In this document: in pieces, positions 44,160 to 53,124 of the stretch | How the letters are laid out: each line of letters begins with the position of its first letter | How positions within the stretch are numbered: position 1 is the first letter of the stretch | DNA from: an uncultured Lachnospiraceae bacterium | GTDB lineage: Bacteria > Bacillota > Clostridia > Lachnospirales > Lachnospiraceae | Reading direction: 5' to 3' | DNA: 64,000 nucleotides | Assembly (NCBI GenBank): GCA_944380185.1 | Contig: CALWGV010000038.1 | Location: 1-64,000, forward strand | Program-made: the position numbers and the translations under genes | Notes under the pieces: generated by a model | Database searches by the model: none | What the model saw: only the letters and a program-made list of their open reading frames with translations | Told to the model about the DNA's origin: nothing

Positions 44160-44969
44160 TTACTCCAGGCGGATACGAATCAATACCAGATATTTTGCTT
44201 CTTTTTGCGAGTAGTCCGTCACCAATATCCAGCCGGTAGAGTTATCCGCAAAACGAAATCGATGCTCTCTGACATAAGAAAGCATGGGAGCCAGCTGCTG
44301 CGGAGAAATACAGAAAGGATCGTCTACCGATATAAAGGTGCGTATGCTCAGCCCTCCGGCGACAGTTTTGACCGGCGGCTGTGTGGAAAGTCCCAGCTGG
44401 TCGCGATATCTGGCAATGCATCCCATTCCCACCCGCACATCATAATTTTCTGTGCGCGAAAAGTCCATCAGCTGTTCTTTGGGGATGCTCAACGTTAAAT
44501 AGGTGTAGGGCATGGCGTCAACCCACTGTTTCACCAATTCCCCCGGTATATCTCCTATACCGTCGCCCAGGAGATACAAAGCTGAGAAATCATCCTTCCA
44601 GTTGACCAGCTCTACCGCACCCTGATTGGCAATCGTCATCTCCATGTAGTGATGAATTTCCCGTGTATGCCTCAGATCATGCTGCAGGATTTCTATGCGA
44701 TGAGAAAGCTCCTGCTCCTTTTCCTCGAGCCAGGCCAGCTGACTTTCCGCAGACCGGCCATTTATGATATCGTGCACCCCGTTGATGGAAAGCTCCATAC
44801 TTCGATAACGGCGAACCGACAGCGCTCTGACGGCATCCAGATCATCGTAATAATAGTAGCCATTGTCCGGATTCCGCTCAGGAGACAGCAGTCCCAGATT
44901 CTTGTAATGTCTGATGGTTTCCTGGGTTATCCCCAGCCTTGCAGCCAACATATGAATCGTATACTTCAC
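44160..44969 (-). CDS. MerR family transcriptional regulator with C-terminal sensor domain
   Basis: In this 269-residue protein the N-terminal winged helix-turn-helix is VKYTIHMLAARLGITQETIR then HYKNLGLLSPERNPDNGYYYY, followed by a dimerisation helix (LAWLEEKEQELSHRIEIL). The C-terminal 150 residues resemble an effector-binding domain, ligand unknown. I chose the GTG at 44969 with GGAG upstream, which gives the standard MerR start; a TTG eight codons earlier is the alternative. It is the last gene after two secreted flavin reductases, so it may sense their substrate (inference). Confidence 0.85.
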   Translation of the reverse strand: MKYTIHMLAARLGITQETIRHYKNLGLLSPERNPDNGYYYYDDLDAVRALSVRRYRSMELSINGVHDIINGRSAESQLAWLEEKEQELSHRIEILQHDLRHTREIHHYMEMTIANQGAVELVNWKDDFSALYLLGDGIGDIPGELVKQWVDAMPYTYLTLSIPKEQLMDFSRTENYDVRVGMGCIARYRDQLGLSTQPPVKTVAGGLSIRTFISVDDPFCISPQQLAPMLSYVREHRFRFADNSTGWILVTDYSQKEAKYLVLIRIRLE

Positions 44970-44993
44970 CTTTTCCACTCCATAACGATGCAA

Positions 44994-46493
44994 TCAACTG
45001 TTATTCTTTGCATAAGCCGCGGCATTTATTCCGGCTATCCTGCCAAACACGCAGTCTGTCGGCACAGGGTTGGCTCCCCAGAGGCCGTCTCCGGCACATT
45101 CACCGGCGGCGTACAGGCCAGGTATTACATTGCCTTCTGTATCCAAAGCCCTGGTCTCCCCATCGATCCAGATTCCGCCGAAAGTTCCCTGCATGGCAGG
45201 CGTCAGCTTTACGGCATAGTAAGGTCCTTCCGACAGATCGGTCTGAAACAGCGTGCGCCCAAATTCATCCTCTCCGGCCGCCGCGCTTACGGCAAAATCA
45301 GCGATTGCAGAAAGAAGACCTTCGGCATCGATGCCTGTTTCCCGGGCCAGCTCCTCGACAGAGTCGCAGACGGCAGCGCCGACATCGGGCGCCTCCAGAA
45401 ATCCCTTGCTCTCCTCATTATAAATCAGATATACCGTTTTGTCTTCAAGCGCCATGATATTCGGGCTGAAATAATAGTTGGCGTGCTCGTTGCCGATTCT
45501 CTGTCCATCCAGGTTTACCACAATACCGGGATTGGCATAGGTCCCCAGCATTGTATAGGAGGAGGTTTCTTCATCAAAATAAAGGAACGGGTTGCATTTC
45601 ATTACATCCATGTAAACCAGAGCCGCTCCGATTTCCTCCGCCATCCGGTGACCGTCTCCCGTATTTCCGGAGCTGCTGATAAATCCAAGGCCTGCATACT
45701 GCGGATCGTACTCTGCCACCATCTCGTTGTTGGAGGAGAATCCTCCGGTAGCCATAATAACGCTGTCGGCATAGATAGTATACTCTCCGTCGCCTGTGCT
45801 GACAACGGCGCCGATCACCGCTCCGGAATCATCGGTCAAAAGTTCCGTCCCCCTTGTGTTCGTCCGTATATCGACGCCCAGCTCGTCCAGCTGCTCTCTG
45901 CAGGCAGACGTCACCATGCTGCCCAGACTGTGATTTTTCGGTACGAGCGTAAAATCACCGCTTACCCCTTCAAATTCCACTCCGTTATCCATCAGCCAGT
46001 CGGCGGCAGGACCTGTTCCTTCGGCCAGAATACGCAGCATATCTTCATCGCCGGAGGGATAGGTGGCCAGATAATTCGCCAGCTGATCTTCCGCTGTGGC
46101 GGTAATCCCATTTTCTATCTGATACGAAGAAGCTGAGCAGCCGAAGACTCCCTTGGCCATCACTGTGTTTCCGCCCAGGATCCCCTGCTTCTCCACCAAA
46201 ATGACCTGTGCTCCCTCCGAAGCGGCAAATATGGCAGAAACCATTCCTGCCCCGCCTCCTCCGATGACCAACACGTCCGTCTCTTCCTCTTCCTGTACGG
46301 CTTCCTGTGTCCCGGCTGCCGCCGTCTCATCCGCCCGCGTGCCGGCTTCCTGTGTCCCGGTCGTCAATGACGCCGTGCCCGCCTGGCCCCCGGCTTCATC
46401 CGATGCACATCCGGCAGACAGCGTCAGCATGCTGACGATCAGCAAAAAAATCCCTATCCGCTTTAGTCCTCTTTTTCCCTTTTCTGTCCTCAT
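44994..46493 (-). CDS. Secreted FAD-dependent reductase lipoprotein (fumarate reductase/UrdA type), no FMN domain
   Basis: This 499-residue protein has a signal peptide with lipobox LSAGC near residue 29, a Thr/Ala/Glu-rich linker and a flavoprotein domain of the fumarate reductase/urocanate reductase type. FAD binding is by DVLVIGGGGAGMVSAIFAAS and VEKQGILGGNTVMAKGVFG; later come PAMQGTFGGIWIDGE and GLYAAGECAGDGLWGANPVP. The FMN-binding domain of the related gene at 46700 is absent, so electrons may come from a separate flavin carrier. It should act outside the cell as a terminal reductase for a small organic acceptor, identity unknown. Confidence 0.85.
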   Translation of the reverse strand: MRTEKGKRGLKRIGIFLLIVSMLTLSAGCASDEAGGQAGTASLTTGTQEAGTRADETAAAGTQEAVQEEEETDVLVIGGGGAGMVSAIFAASEGAQVILVEKQGILGGNTVMAKGVFGCSASSYQIENGITATAEDQLANYLATYPSGDEDMLRILAEGTGPAADWLMDNGVEFEGVSGDFTLVPKNHSLGSMVTSACREQLDELGVDIRTNTRGTELLTDDSGAVIGAVVSTGDGEYTIYADSVIMATGGFSSNNEMVAEYDPQYAGLGFISSSGNTGDGHRMAEEIGAALVYMDVMKCNPFLYFDEETSSYTMLGTYANPGIVVNLDGQRIGNEHANYYFSPNIMALEDKTVYLIYNEESKGFLEAPDVGAAVCDSVEELARETGIDAEGLLSAIADFAVSAAAGEDEFGRTLFQTDLSEGPYYAVKLTPAMQGTFGGIWIDGETRALDTEGNVIPGLYAAGECAGDGLWGANPVPTDCVFGRIAGINAAAYAKNNS

Positions 46494-46597
46494 ACATATG
46501 CCTCCTTGCTCTGTCTTAATAAATTGTCAAAGAACAGTATAAGGTCTGTTGTAACCGCAGAGTCAAGAATATTTGTGATTTTTTTGACCGGTACTGC

Positions 46598-46642
46598 CGA
46601 AAAAATCGCCGCGCGCTTCATTTTCATGAGCACGCGGCGATT
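46598..46642 (-). terminator. Rho-independent terminator after the FMN/FAD reductase gene
   Basis: AATCGCCGCG (46604-46613) and CGCGGCGATT (46633-46642) form a perfect 10-bp GC-rich stem. On the minus strand it is followed by TTTTTTC. It splits the two reductase genes into separate transcripts, or at least lowers read-through. Confidence 0.8.
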
Positions 46643-46699
46643 CTTCTCTTTAGGATGCTGCATCAGCGCGCAGCTGTCCTTCGGCGGTTTGCCCGCTTA

Positions 46700-48517
46700 T
46701 TATTTGATTGCCTCAGAGGCAGAGGTTCCGGCATTGTAGCCGCTGGTCACAGCCCAGCCGAACAAGGTGCCGCCCATGTAGATGTCGCCTTCCAGACCGC
46801 CTACAACCTCACCGGCTGCATACAGGCCTTCGATGGGCTCCTGGGATGTATTCAGCACCTGCATCTGATCGTTGATGTGCAGGCCGCCCAGGGTGGCGTA
46901 ATACCGCAGCCACATCTGAACCGCATAGTAGGGGCCGTCATCGGAAAGCTTCAGGGTCAGCGTTCTGCCGAACTCATCGGTTCCCTCGTCCACGGCTGCA
47001 TTGTAAGCCTCAGCGGCAGCGGTCAGGGAGCCCTCCGGCAGATTCAGCGTAGCGGCCAGGTCATCCAGGGTCTCGCCCTGAACCGTCGCAGGGTTGGAAG
47101 AACCGTTGTTGGCCAGCCAGGTCTCCACATCCTCAGCGGTGTAGATGTTGCTGTTCTCCATGCCGGCATTGAAGGCATCGAAGGAGGCCTGATCCATGAT
47201 CAGGTAGTTCGCCGTATTGGGCTTCATCGCCTGAACCAGATCGTAGGCATTGCCCTGCTCATTGGCAAAGCGCTCGCCGTTCTCATTTACCAGGAAAGCG
47301 CCGCTGGTGCTGTAAGCTCCGGATACGCCGGGGTTGCAGTACTGGCCCAGACCGCTGGGAAGTACGATGCTGTTGGGCTGTACGTTTACAAACTCCATGT
47401 TGATCAGGTCGGCATCCAGGCTCTCAACCATAGCCAGGGCGTCACCGGTAGCTCCGGCTGCTCCGGCATACACATACTGCTGATACTCCTCGGGAACCAG
47501 CTCGTCATTGGCGCCGAAGCCGCCGCTGGCAAGGATCACAGCCTTCGCATTGATCGTGTAGACGGTATCATCGTTCTCCGCCTTTACGCCCACTACCGTG
47601 CCGTCCTCAACGATCAGCTCAGTGGCGGGGGTAGCCAGGTACACCTGTCCGCCTGCGGACTCCACGCCGTCCATCAGGGTCTCAACAACGGCAGCGCCGC
47701 GGCCGACAGCAGAGATCGTGCGGCTGGTGGCAGGACGGCTGTACTCTACATTGCCGCCTTCAGGATCTACCAGCCAGTCGATCGCTGCGCCGATGGAATT
47801 GACATAGATGTCAAGCGTTCCCTCATCGTTGTAGTTATGTCCGTTGGCCAGCATGTCCTCCTTCAGCTGTTCAGGAGTATCCTCCACTCCGTCCTCTTCC
47901 AGGATCTGGCTGCCGGTGACAACGGTTCCGCCGCCGGCCATGGCAGTTGCACCGCCGGCGATGGCCTGCTTCTCCAGCAGGACTACGCTTGCACCGTTCT
48001 GCAGAGCAGACAGGGATGCGGTCAGGCCGGCTCCGCCGGCGCCCACCACAACGATATCGGTGTCAAGAGTAACCTCTTCCTTCTCGGTAGTCTCACCGCC
48101 CGCAGCCTGAGAGAACTTCTCCACATCCAGGCCGGCACTGGTGATGGCAGCCTCCAGAGCTGCACGGAAGCCGTCGGAGGTTACCGTAGCTCCGGAAACG
48201 GAATCCACATTGATGGTCTGTCCAGCCAGAGCTTCCTCTACCAGAGTAGGCAGAGCTGCAGCTCCGATGTTCTCCGTCTCGGACTGCTCGATCACCTGAA
48301 TATCGGTGATGGTCTCCCCATCCACCGTGATCTGCACGGTGATGTCGCCATGGAAGCCTGCCGCCGTACCGGTAAAGGTATTACCGCCGGCCTCCGTCTC
48401 TGCCGTCGTCTCGGCAGCAGTAGGAGCCGCGGTGGTCTCAGATGCGTTTGTGCTGCAGGCAGACAGCATCAGAGCGCACGCCAATACAAAAGGTAACACT
48501 TTGCGCATGAATTTCAT
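46700..48517 (-). CDS. Secreted FMN- and FAD-containing reductase lipoprotein (UrdA-like)
   Basis: This 605-residue protein has a signal peptide with lipobox LMLSAC at residues ~16-21, a Thr/Ala/Glu-rich linker and an FMN-binding domain ending in DSVSGATVTSDGFRAAL. That is the D-x-x-S-G-A-T site where ApbE-type transferases attach FMN to Thr. An FAD reductase domain follows (VVVGAGGAGLTASLSAL, LLEKQAIAGGATAMAGGGTV, YATLGGLHIN, GLYAAGEVVGG). This is the layout of extracellular urocanate/fumarate-type respiratory reductases of gut anaerobes. The electron acceptor is not identifiable. The start has GGGAGG upstream. Confidence 0.9.
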   Translation of the reverse strand: MKFMRKVLPFVLACALMLSACSTNASETTAAPTAAETTAETEAGGNTFTGTAAGFHGDITVQITVDGETITDIQVIEQSETENIGAAALPTLVEEALAGQTINVDSVSGATVTSDGFRAALEAAITSAGLDVEKFSQAAGGETTEKEEVTLDTDIVVVGAGGAGLTASLSALQNGASVVLLEKQAIAGGATAMAGGGTVVTGSQILEEDGVEDTPEQLKEDMLANGHNYNDEGTLDIYVNSIGAAIDWLVDPEGGNVEYSRPATSRTISAVGRGAAVVETLMDGVESAGGQVYLATPATELIVEDGTVVGVKAENDDTVYTINAKAVILASGGFGANDELVPEEYQQYVYAGAAGATGDALAMVESLDADLINMEFVNVQPNSIVLPSGLGQYCNPGVSGAYSTSGAFLVNENGERFANEQGNAYDLVQAMKPNTANYLIMDQASFDAFNAGMENSNIYTAEDVETWLANNGSSNPATVQGETLDDLAATLNLPEGSLTAAAEAYNAAVDEGTDEFGRTLTLKLSDDGPYYAVQMWLRYYATLGGLHINDQMQVLNTSQEPIEGLYAAGEVVGGLEGDIYMGGTLFGWAVTSGYNAGTSASEAIK

Positions 48518-48652
48518 AAAATATTTCCTCCCTTCATGTCATCATGCTATTGTCTCGCTGCATTACCAGCGCCTATATAATAGCACAGTCCATACGCGAA
48601 TTCAATATGTGTTTATTCTTAAATCTTTTTTAAGAAAATACGGGCTTTCCTG

Positions 48653-49183
48653 CTATTTTTCTGTGCCGGCCGTCTGTGCTTCGTACATTCTCTCCATCGC
48701 CCCGTCATCGCCTCTGACCATGGCAAGAAAGCTCCAGCCGCATTTTTCATAAAATTCCCTGTGATCTGTGACCAGATAGAGCCTCTCCACTCCCATAGCC
48801 GCCATATCCTCCCGCACTCGATTCAGAAGATATCGGGCCATCCCCTGGCCGCGCCAGTCCTTCTCCACATAAAGGGCGCAGAGATTGGGCTTCAGATCCT
48901 TCCTCTCATGAAAATCATTTTCGATCACCCCGCAGCCGGCAGCTATTCTCCCTTCGGCCTCCAAAATCACATACCACTGCGGTACTCCCGCACCGGCCAT
49001 GATGCACTGATGGATGCTCTCCCGGTATTCCTCCAGGGGGATCCCCCACTTTGCAGAAAACCAGTCCGCGGCCTGTTCCTGCAGCCAGGGGTTTTCCCGC
49101 AGGGGCCTGAAGGAAAAGCGCTTCATCACATGGGTCGTTTCAGCTTCCCTGTACCGCCGTATTCTTATCTCGTCTATATCCAT
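48653..49183 (-). CDS. GNAT family N-acetyltransferase
   Basis: This 176-residue protein has the acetyl-CoA motif in NLCALYVEKDWRGQGMARYL (the R-x-Q-G-M-A form of motif A) and the C-terminal FYEKCGWSFLA. Substrate unknown. It lies 18 bp downstream of the PHP phosphatase gene in the same direction, so the two are probably cotranscribed, without an obvious functional link. Confidence 0.88.
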   Translation of the reverse strand: MDIDEIRIRRYREAETTHVMKRFSFRPLRENPWLQEQAADWFSAKWGIPLEEYRESIHQCIMAGAGVPQWYVILEAEGRIAAGCGVIENDFHERKDLKPNLCALYVEKDWRGQGMARYLLNRVREDMAAMGVERLYLVTDHREFYEKCGWSFLAMVRGDDGAMERMYEAQTAGTEK

Positions 49184-49201
49184 AAAATATGTCCTCTTCG
49201 C

Positions 49202-50059
49202 TCAATCCCGAAGCCCATGCCAGACCGGCTCCATCCGGTTGTATGTACAGTACTGTTCAAATCCCAGCTGCAGAAGCTCCTCCTTCGTCTCCCTCAGGTA
49301 CGCGCCCAGGTGCTCTTTTTTATGACTGTCGCTGCCTATGGTGAGCACCCTGCCGCCCAGCTGGCGGTAGAGGCGCAGGATATCTCTGGAGGGCGTCAGA
49401 TCTTCTAATCCATAGCGGTGGCTGGAGGTATTGACCTCTATCCCCTTGCCGTCGGCGATGACGGTCTGCAGAATCTCCGTGAGAATCGGCCTCAGTTTTT
49501 CAAAGGGATATATCCCCGCCTCGTCATAGCGGGCAATCAGATCCAGATGTCCCAGGACGCTGTAATGATGGTATTTTCTGACCAGAGCCAGGACTTCCTC
49601 ATAATAGCGCATTACATATTCCTGCTGCGTGCGCCCCCGCTGGAAGTCCTGATTCCAGAATTCCCTGTCCTCCACCTGATGGACAGACAGAAGGATAAAG
49701 TCAAAGGGATACCGGGCAAAAAGACTCTCGTACTGCGCGATGGTGTGCACCTGCATTCCAAACTCCATACCCATGCGGATCTCCAGCTTTCCCCGGTACT
49801 TCTCCTGCAGCGCCTGGATCTGAGAGACGTACCGCGGATAATCCACATTGGCTAACGGCTCAGAGGCCGGCTCTCCCGGCCCGCCGCAGCGGTACTCTAT
49901 TCCTCTGGGATCATCCCAGTCTCTCTTGATGCCGTAATCCACGTGATCGGTAAAACAGATCTCCTCCAGCCCCATGGCAATGGCGTCCCGCACCACCGCT
50001 TCCATGGGGTATTCCGAATCGTCACTGTAAATGGTGTGGACATGATAATCGGCAAGCAT
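49202..50059 (-). CDS. PHP-domain phosphatase, HisJ/HisK (histidinol-phosphatase) family
   Basis: This 285-residue metal-dependent phosphoesterase shows ADYHVHTIYSDDSEYPME, CFTDHVDYG, MGMEFGMQ, LLSVHQV, VLGHLDLIARYD and ITIGSDSHKKEHLGAYL... elements that together bind three metal ions. Members often dephosphorylate histidinol phosphate, but there are no histidine genes nearby, so another phosphate ester is possible. I chose the ATG at 50059 behind GGAGGAG. Confidence 0.88.
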   Translation of the reverse strand: MLADYHVHTIYSDDSEYPMEAVVRDAIAMGLEEICFTDHVDYGIKRDWDDPRGIEYRCGGPGEPASEPLANVDYPRYVSQIQALQEKYRGKLEIRMGMEFGMQVHTIAQYESLFARYPFDFILLSVHQVEDREFWNQDFQRGRTQQEYVMRYYEEVLALVRKYHHYSVLGHLDLIARYDEAGIYPFEKLRPILTEILQTVIADGKGIEVNTSSHRYGLEDLTPSRDILRLYRQLGGRVLTIGSDSHKKEHLGAYLRETKEELLQLGFEQYCTYNRMEPVWHGLRD

Positions 50060-50099
50060 GCTTTCTCCTCCTTTGTTTGGCTTTTTCCATCTGCTCCGT

Positions 50100-51347
50100 T
50101 TATTTTTGATCATCAGAGAGCACGGCTGCCGCCTGACTGCCCGTCTTGCGGACAAGCCGCTCGTGCATGAAAAACATCAGTACCAATATTGCCAGCAGAT
50201 ATACAGGAAGCAGGGATACCGATATGCGGCTGGCCAGCAGGCCGAACACCGGCGGCATCAGACAGGTCCCCACATAGGCGCTGGCCATCTGCACGCCGAT
50301 GACCGCCTGGGACCGCTCTGCCCCGAAATGCTCCGGCGTAGAATGAATGATGCAGGGATAGACCGGCGCGCAGCCCAGACCGATCAGAATAAAACCGGCC
50401 AGCGCCAGAGGCCGGCCCCCAAAAAAGAGCAGCACAATCACCCCTGCCCCGATGATCATCTGCCCCAGTCTGATCATCTGCGTGTCATTGAATTTTATGG
50501 TCAGAAAACCGCTCAGCCCTCTTCCCACGGTGATTCCGATAAAAAACATGCTGGCATAGCCTGCCGCCTCCTCCGCGCTAAAACCGGTGTGGAGATTCAG
50601 ATAGCTGCCGGCCCAGAGCCCTACGGTCTGCTCCAGGGCACAGTAGCAAAAAAAGCAGAGCATGACTTCTCTGGCTCCGGGGATGCCAAAGATCTCCCGC
50701 AGGCTGAGGACCCTTCCCCCTTCTTGCGGCAAAGCCTTTTCCTCTCCGGCATTTTCTCTCTCGGCTCCGGCATCCGCAGCCGCCGCGCCGTTCTGCCCCC
50801 GGCGTCCCTTCCACAGCGGCAGGCTGAAAAACAGAATCGCCGTCAGAACAATCTGCATAGCGCCCACCAGTCGATACCCCGTATGCCAGCCGCCCTCGCC
50901 GGTCAGCGCATACCCCATCACATAGGGACCCAAGGTTGCACCTATTCCCCACATGCAGTGCAGCCAGCTCATATGCCAGCTCTTATAATGAAGAGCTACA
51001 TAATTATTCAGGGCCGCATCCACGCTGCCCGCGCCCAGACCGTAGGGTATGGCCCACAGACACAGCTGCCAGAATTGGCCGGACACGGAAAACCCAAACA
51101 GGGCCGCAGCCGTAAGCGCCACGCTGAAGGCTGTCACGCGCCCCGTCCCCAGGGCTCTGGTCAGGCGATCGCTCTGCAGGCTGGAGAAAATTGTTCCCAG
51201 CGCTATGATCATGGAAATGATGCCGGCGTAGGACACCGGCGCCTGAAACTGCGGATACATGGACGGCCAGGCTGCGCCCAGCAGACCGTCCGGCAGGCCC
51301 AGACTGATGAAGGCCAGATATATAATCGGCAAAAGAAGCTGTGTCAT
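50100..51347 (-). CDS. MFS transporter
   Basis: This 415-residue, twelve-segment membrane protein has LLGAAWPSMYPQFQAPVSYA after the first segment, the cytoplasmic loop RLTRALGTGRVTAFSVALTA and a central acidic/glycine-rich loop (residues ~195-225). It resembles fucose/sugar-type MFS proteins (YIYLAFISLGLPDGLLG-like start). I chose the ATG at 51347, directly after AGGAGGAACTCAAG. It is divergent from an AraC regulator 129 bp away, which probably controls it. Confidence 0.85.
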   Translation of the reverse strand: MTQLLLPIIYLAFISLGLPDGLLGAAWPSMYPQFQAPVSYAGIISMIIALGTIFSSLQSDRLTRALGTGRVTAFSVALTAAALFGFSVSGQFWQLCLWAIPYGLGAGSVDAALNNYVALHYKSWHMSWLHCMWGIGATLGPYVMGYALTGEGGWHTGYRLVGAMQIVLTAILFFSLPLWKGRRGQNGAAAADAGAERENAGEEKALPQEGGRVLSLREIFGIPGAREVMLCFFCYCALEQTVGLWAGSYLNLHTGFSAEEAAGYASMFFIGITVGRGLSGFLTIKFNDTQMIRLGQMIIGAGVIVLLFFGGRPLALAGFILIGLGCAPVYPCIIHSTPEHFGAERSQAVIGVQMASAYVGTCLMPPVFGLLASRISVSLLPVYLLAILVLMFFMHERLVRKTGSQAAAVLSDDQK

Positions 51348-51475
51348 CTTGAGTTCCTCCTGATTTTCTGTTATCATATGGATATGAGTATATCAGCAAA
51401 CAGAATGTTTTGTTAGGAAAAAACTCCCCTGTTTATATAAAAAAACCGTCAAACCACTCTAAAAGGAGGTAAATC

Positions 51476-52381
51476 ATGCTGTCCGCCTGCAACACCACCG
51501 TAGATCGGCGCAATCAGGAGAAACTGCGGCACGGCACCGCCGCCTTCCCCCTGGCCTGCTATCACGATGATCTGAGCCGGGACAGTGTCCCCTGGCATTG
51601 GCATGAGGAGCTGGAGGCTGTTGTTGTCGCCGAAGGGGAGACCTTTGTGACCATAGGGACCCACACCTACGTGATCCGTGCCGGAGACGGATTTTTTGTC
51701 AATTCCGGCGTACTCCACAGCTGTCAGCTGCGGGGCAGGACCGCCTGTATCTTTCACTCTCTGGTTTTTCACCCCCGGCTGATCGGCGGAAGTCTGGAGA
51801 GCGTGTTCTACCAGCGCTATGTCCTTCCCATCACAGAAAACAGGGGATGGGAAGGGCTGCATCTGAGCTCTTCCATCCCCTGGCAGATGGATATTCTTTC
51901 CTGCATTGAAAATACCTGGCAGGCCTGCGTCCACGAGACTTCCCACTATGAGCTGACCGCCCGCAGCTTCCTGTCCGAGATGCTGGCTCTCCTGTGCGAC
52001 CACAGCAATCAGGAGCCGGTCTGTCCTGATCCCAAATTAGCCCGAAACGCTTATCGCATCAAACAGATGCTCCAGTACATCCATGAGCACTTCGGAGAGG
52101 AACTTACCGCCGCAGATATAGCCGCCAGCGCCTCTTTAAGCGAAAGCGAATGTCTGCGCTGTTTCCGTGCCGTCATAGACACAACGCCGATCCGTTACCT
52201 GCGAGAGTACCGCGTCGAGCAGGCCGCAGAACTTCTTTCTGCCGGCAGAGAACCGATCTGCAGCATTGCCGCCCGGTGCGGCTTCTCCGATGTGAGCTAT
52301 TTCACCAAGACCTTTCGGGAGCAGAAAGGCTGCACTCCCGGGATATACCGACAGAAATGCGGGAACAGCCTCCGCGACTAA
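51476..52381 (+). CDS. AraC family transcriptional regulator with cupin sensor domain
   Basis: In this 301-residue protein the N-terminal cupin is visible as SVPWHWHEELEAVVVAEGET and VIRAGDGFFVNSGVLHSCQL, a typical small-molecule (often sugar) pocket. The C-terminal double helix-turn-helix includes LTAADIAASASLSESECLRC and SIAARCGFSDVSYFTKTFRE. It has a strong AAAGGAGG site. It is divergent from the MFS gene and is probably its regulator. Confidence 0.92.
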   Translation: MLSACNTTVDRRNQEKLRHGTAAFPLACYHDDLSRDSVPWHWHEELEAVVVAEGETFVTIGTHTYVIRAGDGFFVNSGVLHSCQLRGRTACIFHSLVFHPRLIGGSLESVFYQRYVLPITENRGWEGLHLSSSIPWQMDILSCIENTWQACVHETSHYELTARSFLSEMLALLCDHSNQEPVCPDPKLARNAYRIKQMLQYIHEHFGEELTAADIAASASLSESECLRCFRAVIDTTPIRYLREYRVEQAAELLSAGREPICSIAARCGFSDVSYFTKTFREQKGCTPGIYRQKCGNSLRD

Positions 52382-53124
52382 GGCCTTTTGCCCGTCCCTC
52401 TGCCGGAGCGTTCCTCCTTTCTTCTCTCCTCACGTTCCGTCCGTCTTCTCTCCTCATGCTCCCTACGCCGTTCTTGCTCGTGTTCCCTGCGCCGTCTCTC
52501 CTCACGCTCCTCCCGCCATCTCTCCTCGCGCTCCTGCCGTCTCTCTTCGCGCTCCTGTCTCTCCCGTCTCAGCCTGGCCCGCCGCCGCTCATCGATCTCC
52601 TCGTTTCTCTCCCGGGCGTCCTGTGTCTCCCAGTCCATAAGCTCCGCCTCCTGGGATGCCGCGACAGTGCCCAGATCCTGGACGCCTCTGCCGTCTTTCC
52701 CCTTTTCATTTACCCGGACGCTGATCTCCGTCTTTACACTCTGCAGACTGCGTATTTTTCCTCCGTCTTCCTTCTGATAAGTATCCCCCTCCGTCTCTTT
52801 CCCGCTGCCTTCATCCGGAGCCACCAGCACCAGCACCACAGCTGCAACGAGCATCGACGCCAGCAGGCGCACTATAGTGTTAGATGGGGAAAAGGCCCGC
52901 TCAAGGACCGTTCGGTCATCCGCCGCCGCAGTTTCCGAATCCTGGGACAGCTCTGACGCAGCCGTCTCTGTCTGCCGCGGTGTTTCTTCTTCCTGTTCAA
53001 CCGTCGAAAGCCCGGCACCGCCAGAAGCCCTCATATCCAGACCGTCCAGATTATCGTATCCGCACAGAAACAGAAAAGCACAGAGGAGCATCACAGCCGT
53101 TAGCCATTTCATCTTTCTCTTCAT
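52378..53124 (-). CDS. Small membrane-associated protein with Arg/Glu-rich repetitive tail
   Basis: This 248-residue protein has an N-terminal hydrophobic segment (WLTAVMLLCAFLFLCGY; not a clean lipobox), a Ser/Thr/Glu region, a second hydrophobic segment (IVRLLASMLVAAVVLVLVA) and a final ~75 residues made almost only of Arg, Glu, His and Gln in short repeats (EEREERRRRE-like). The tail would be a single charged helix. The start ATG shares its A with the TGA of the upstream zinc-ribbon gene (TGATG), so the pair is translationally coupled. The gene end overlaps the AraC end by 4 bp. I do not recognise a family. Confidence 0.7.
   Translation of the reverse strand: MKRKMKWLTAVMLLCAFLFLCGYDNLDGLDMRASGGAGLSTVEQEEETPRQTETAASELSQDSETAAADDRTVLERAFSPSNTIVRLLASMLVAAVVLVLVAPDEGSGKETEGDTYQKEDGGKIRSLQSVKTEISVRVNEKGKDGRGVQDLGTVAASQEAELMDWETQDARERNEEIDERRRARLRRERQEREERRQEREERWREEREERRRREHEQERRREHEERRRTEREERRKEERSGRGTGKRP

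Noticed and set aside
44649..46136. 495-residue plus-strand open frame opposite the FAD reductase and MerR genes
   Set aside because: Antisense shadow; crosses the boundary between two real genes.
46655..48496. 613-residue plus-strand open frame opposite the FMN/FAD reductase
   Set aside because: Antisense shadow of a clear gene; no signal peptide, domain or start site.
50058..51416. 452-residue plus-strand open frame opposite the MFS gene
   Set aside because: Lacks membrane segments and motifs and mirrors the transporter gene.
52400..52620. Repetitive CTC/CGT-rich stretch as a CRISPR-like array
   Set aside because: It is the low-complexity coding sequence of the Arg/Glu-rich tail; no regular repeat-spacer structure.
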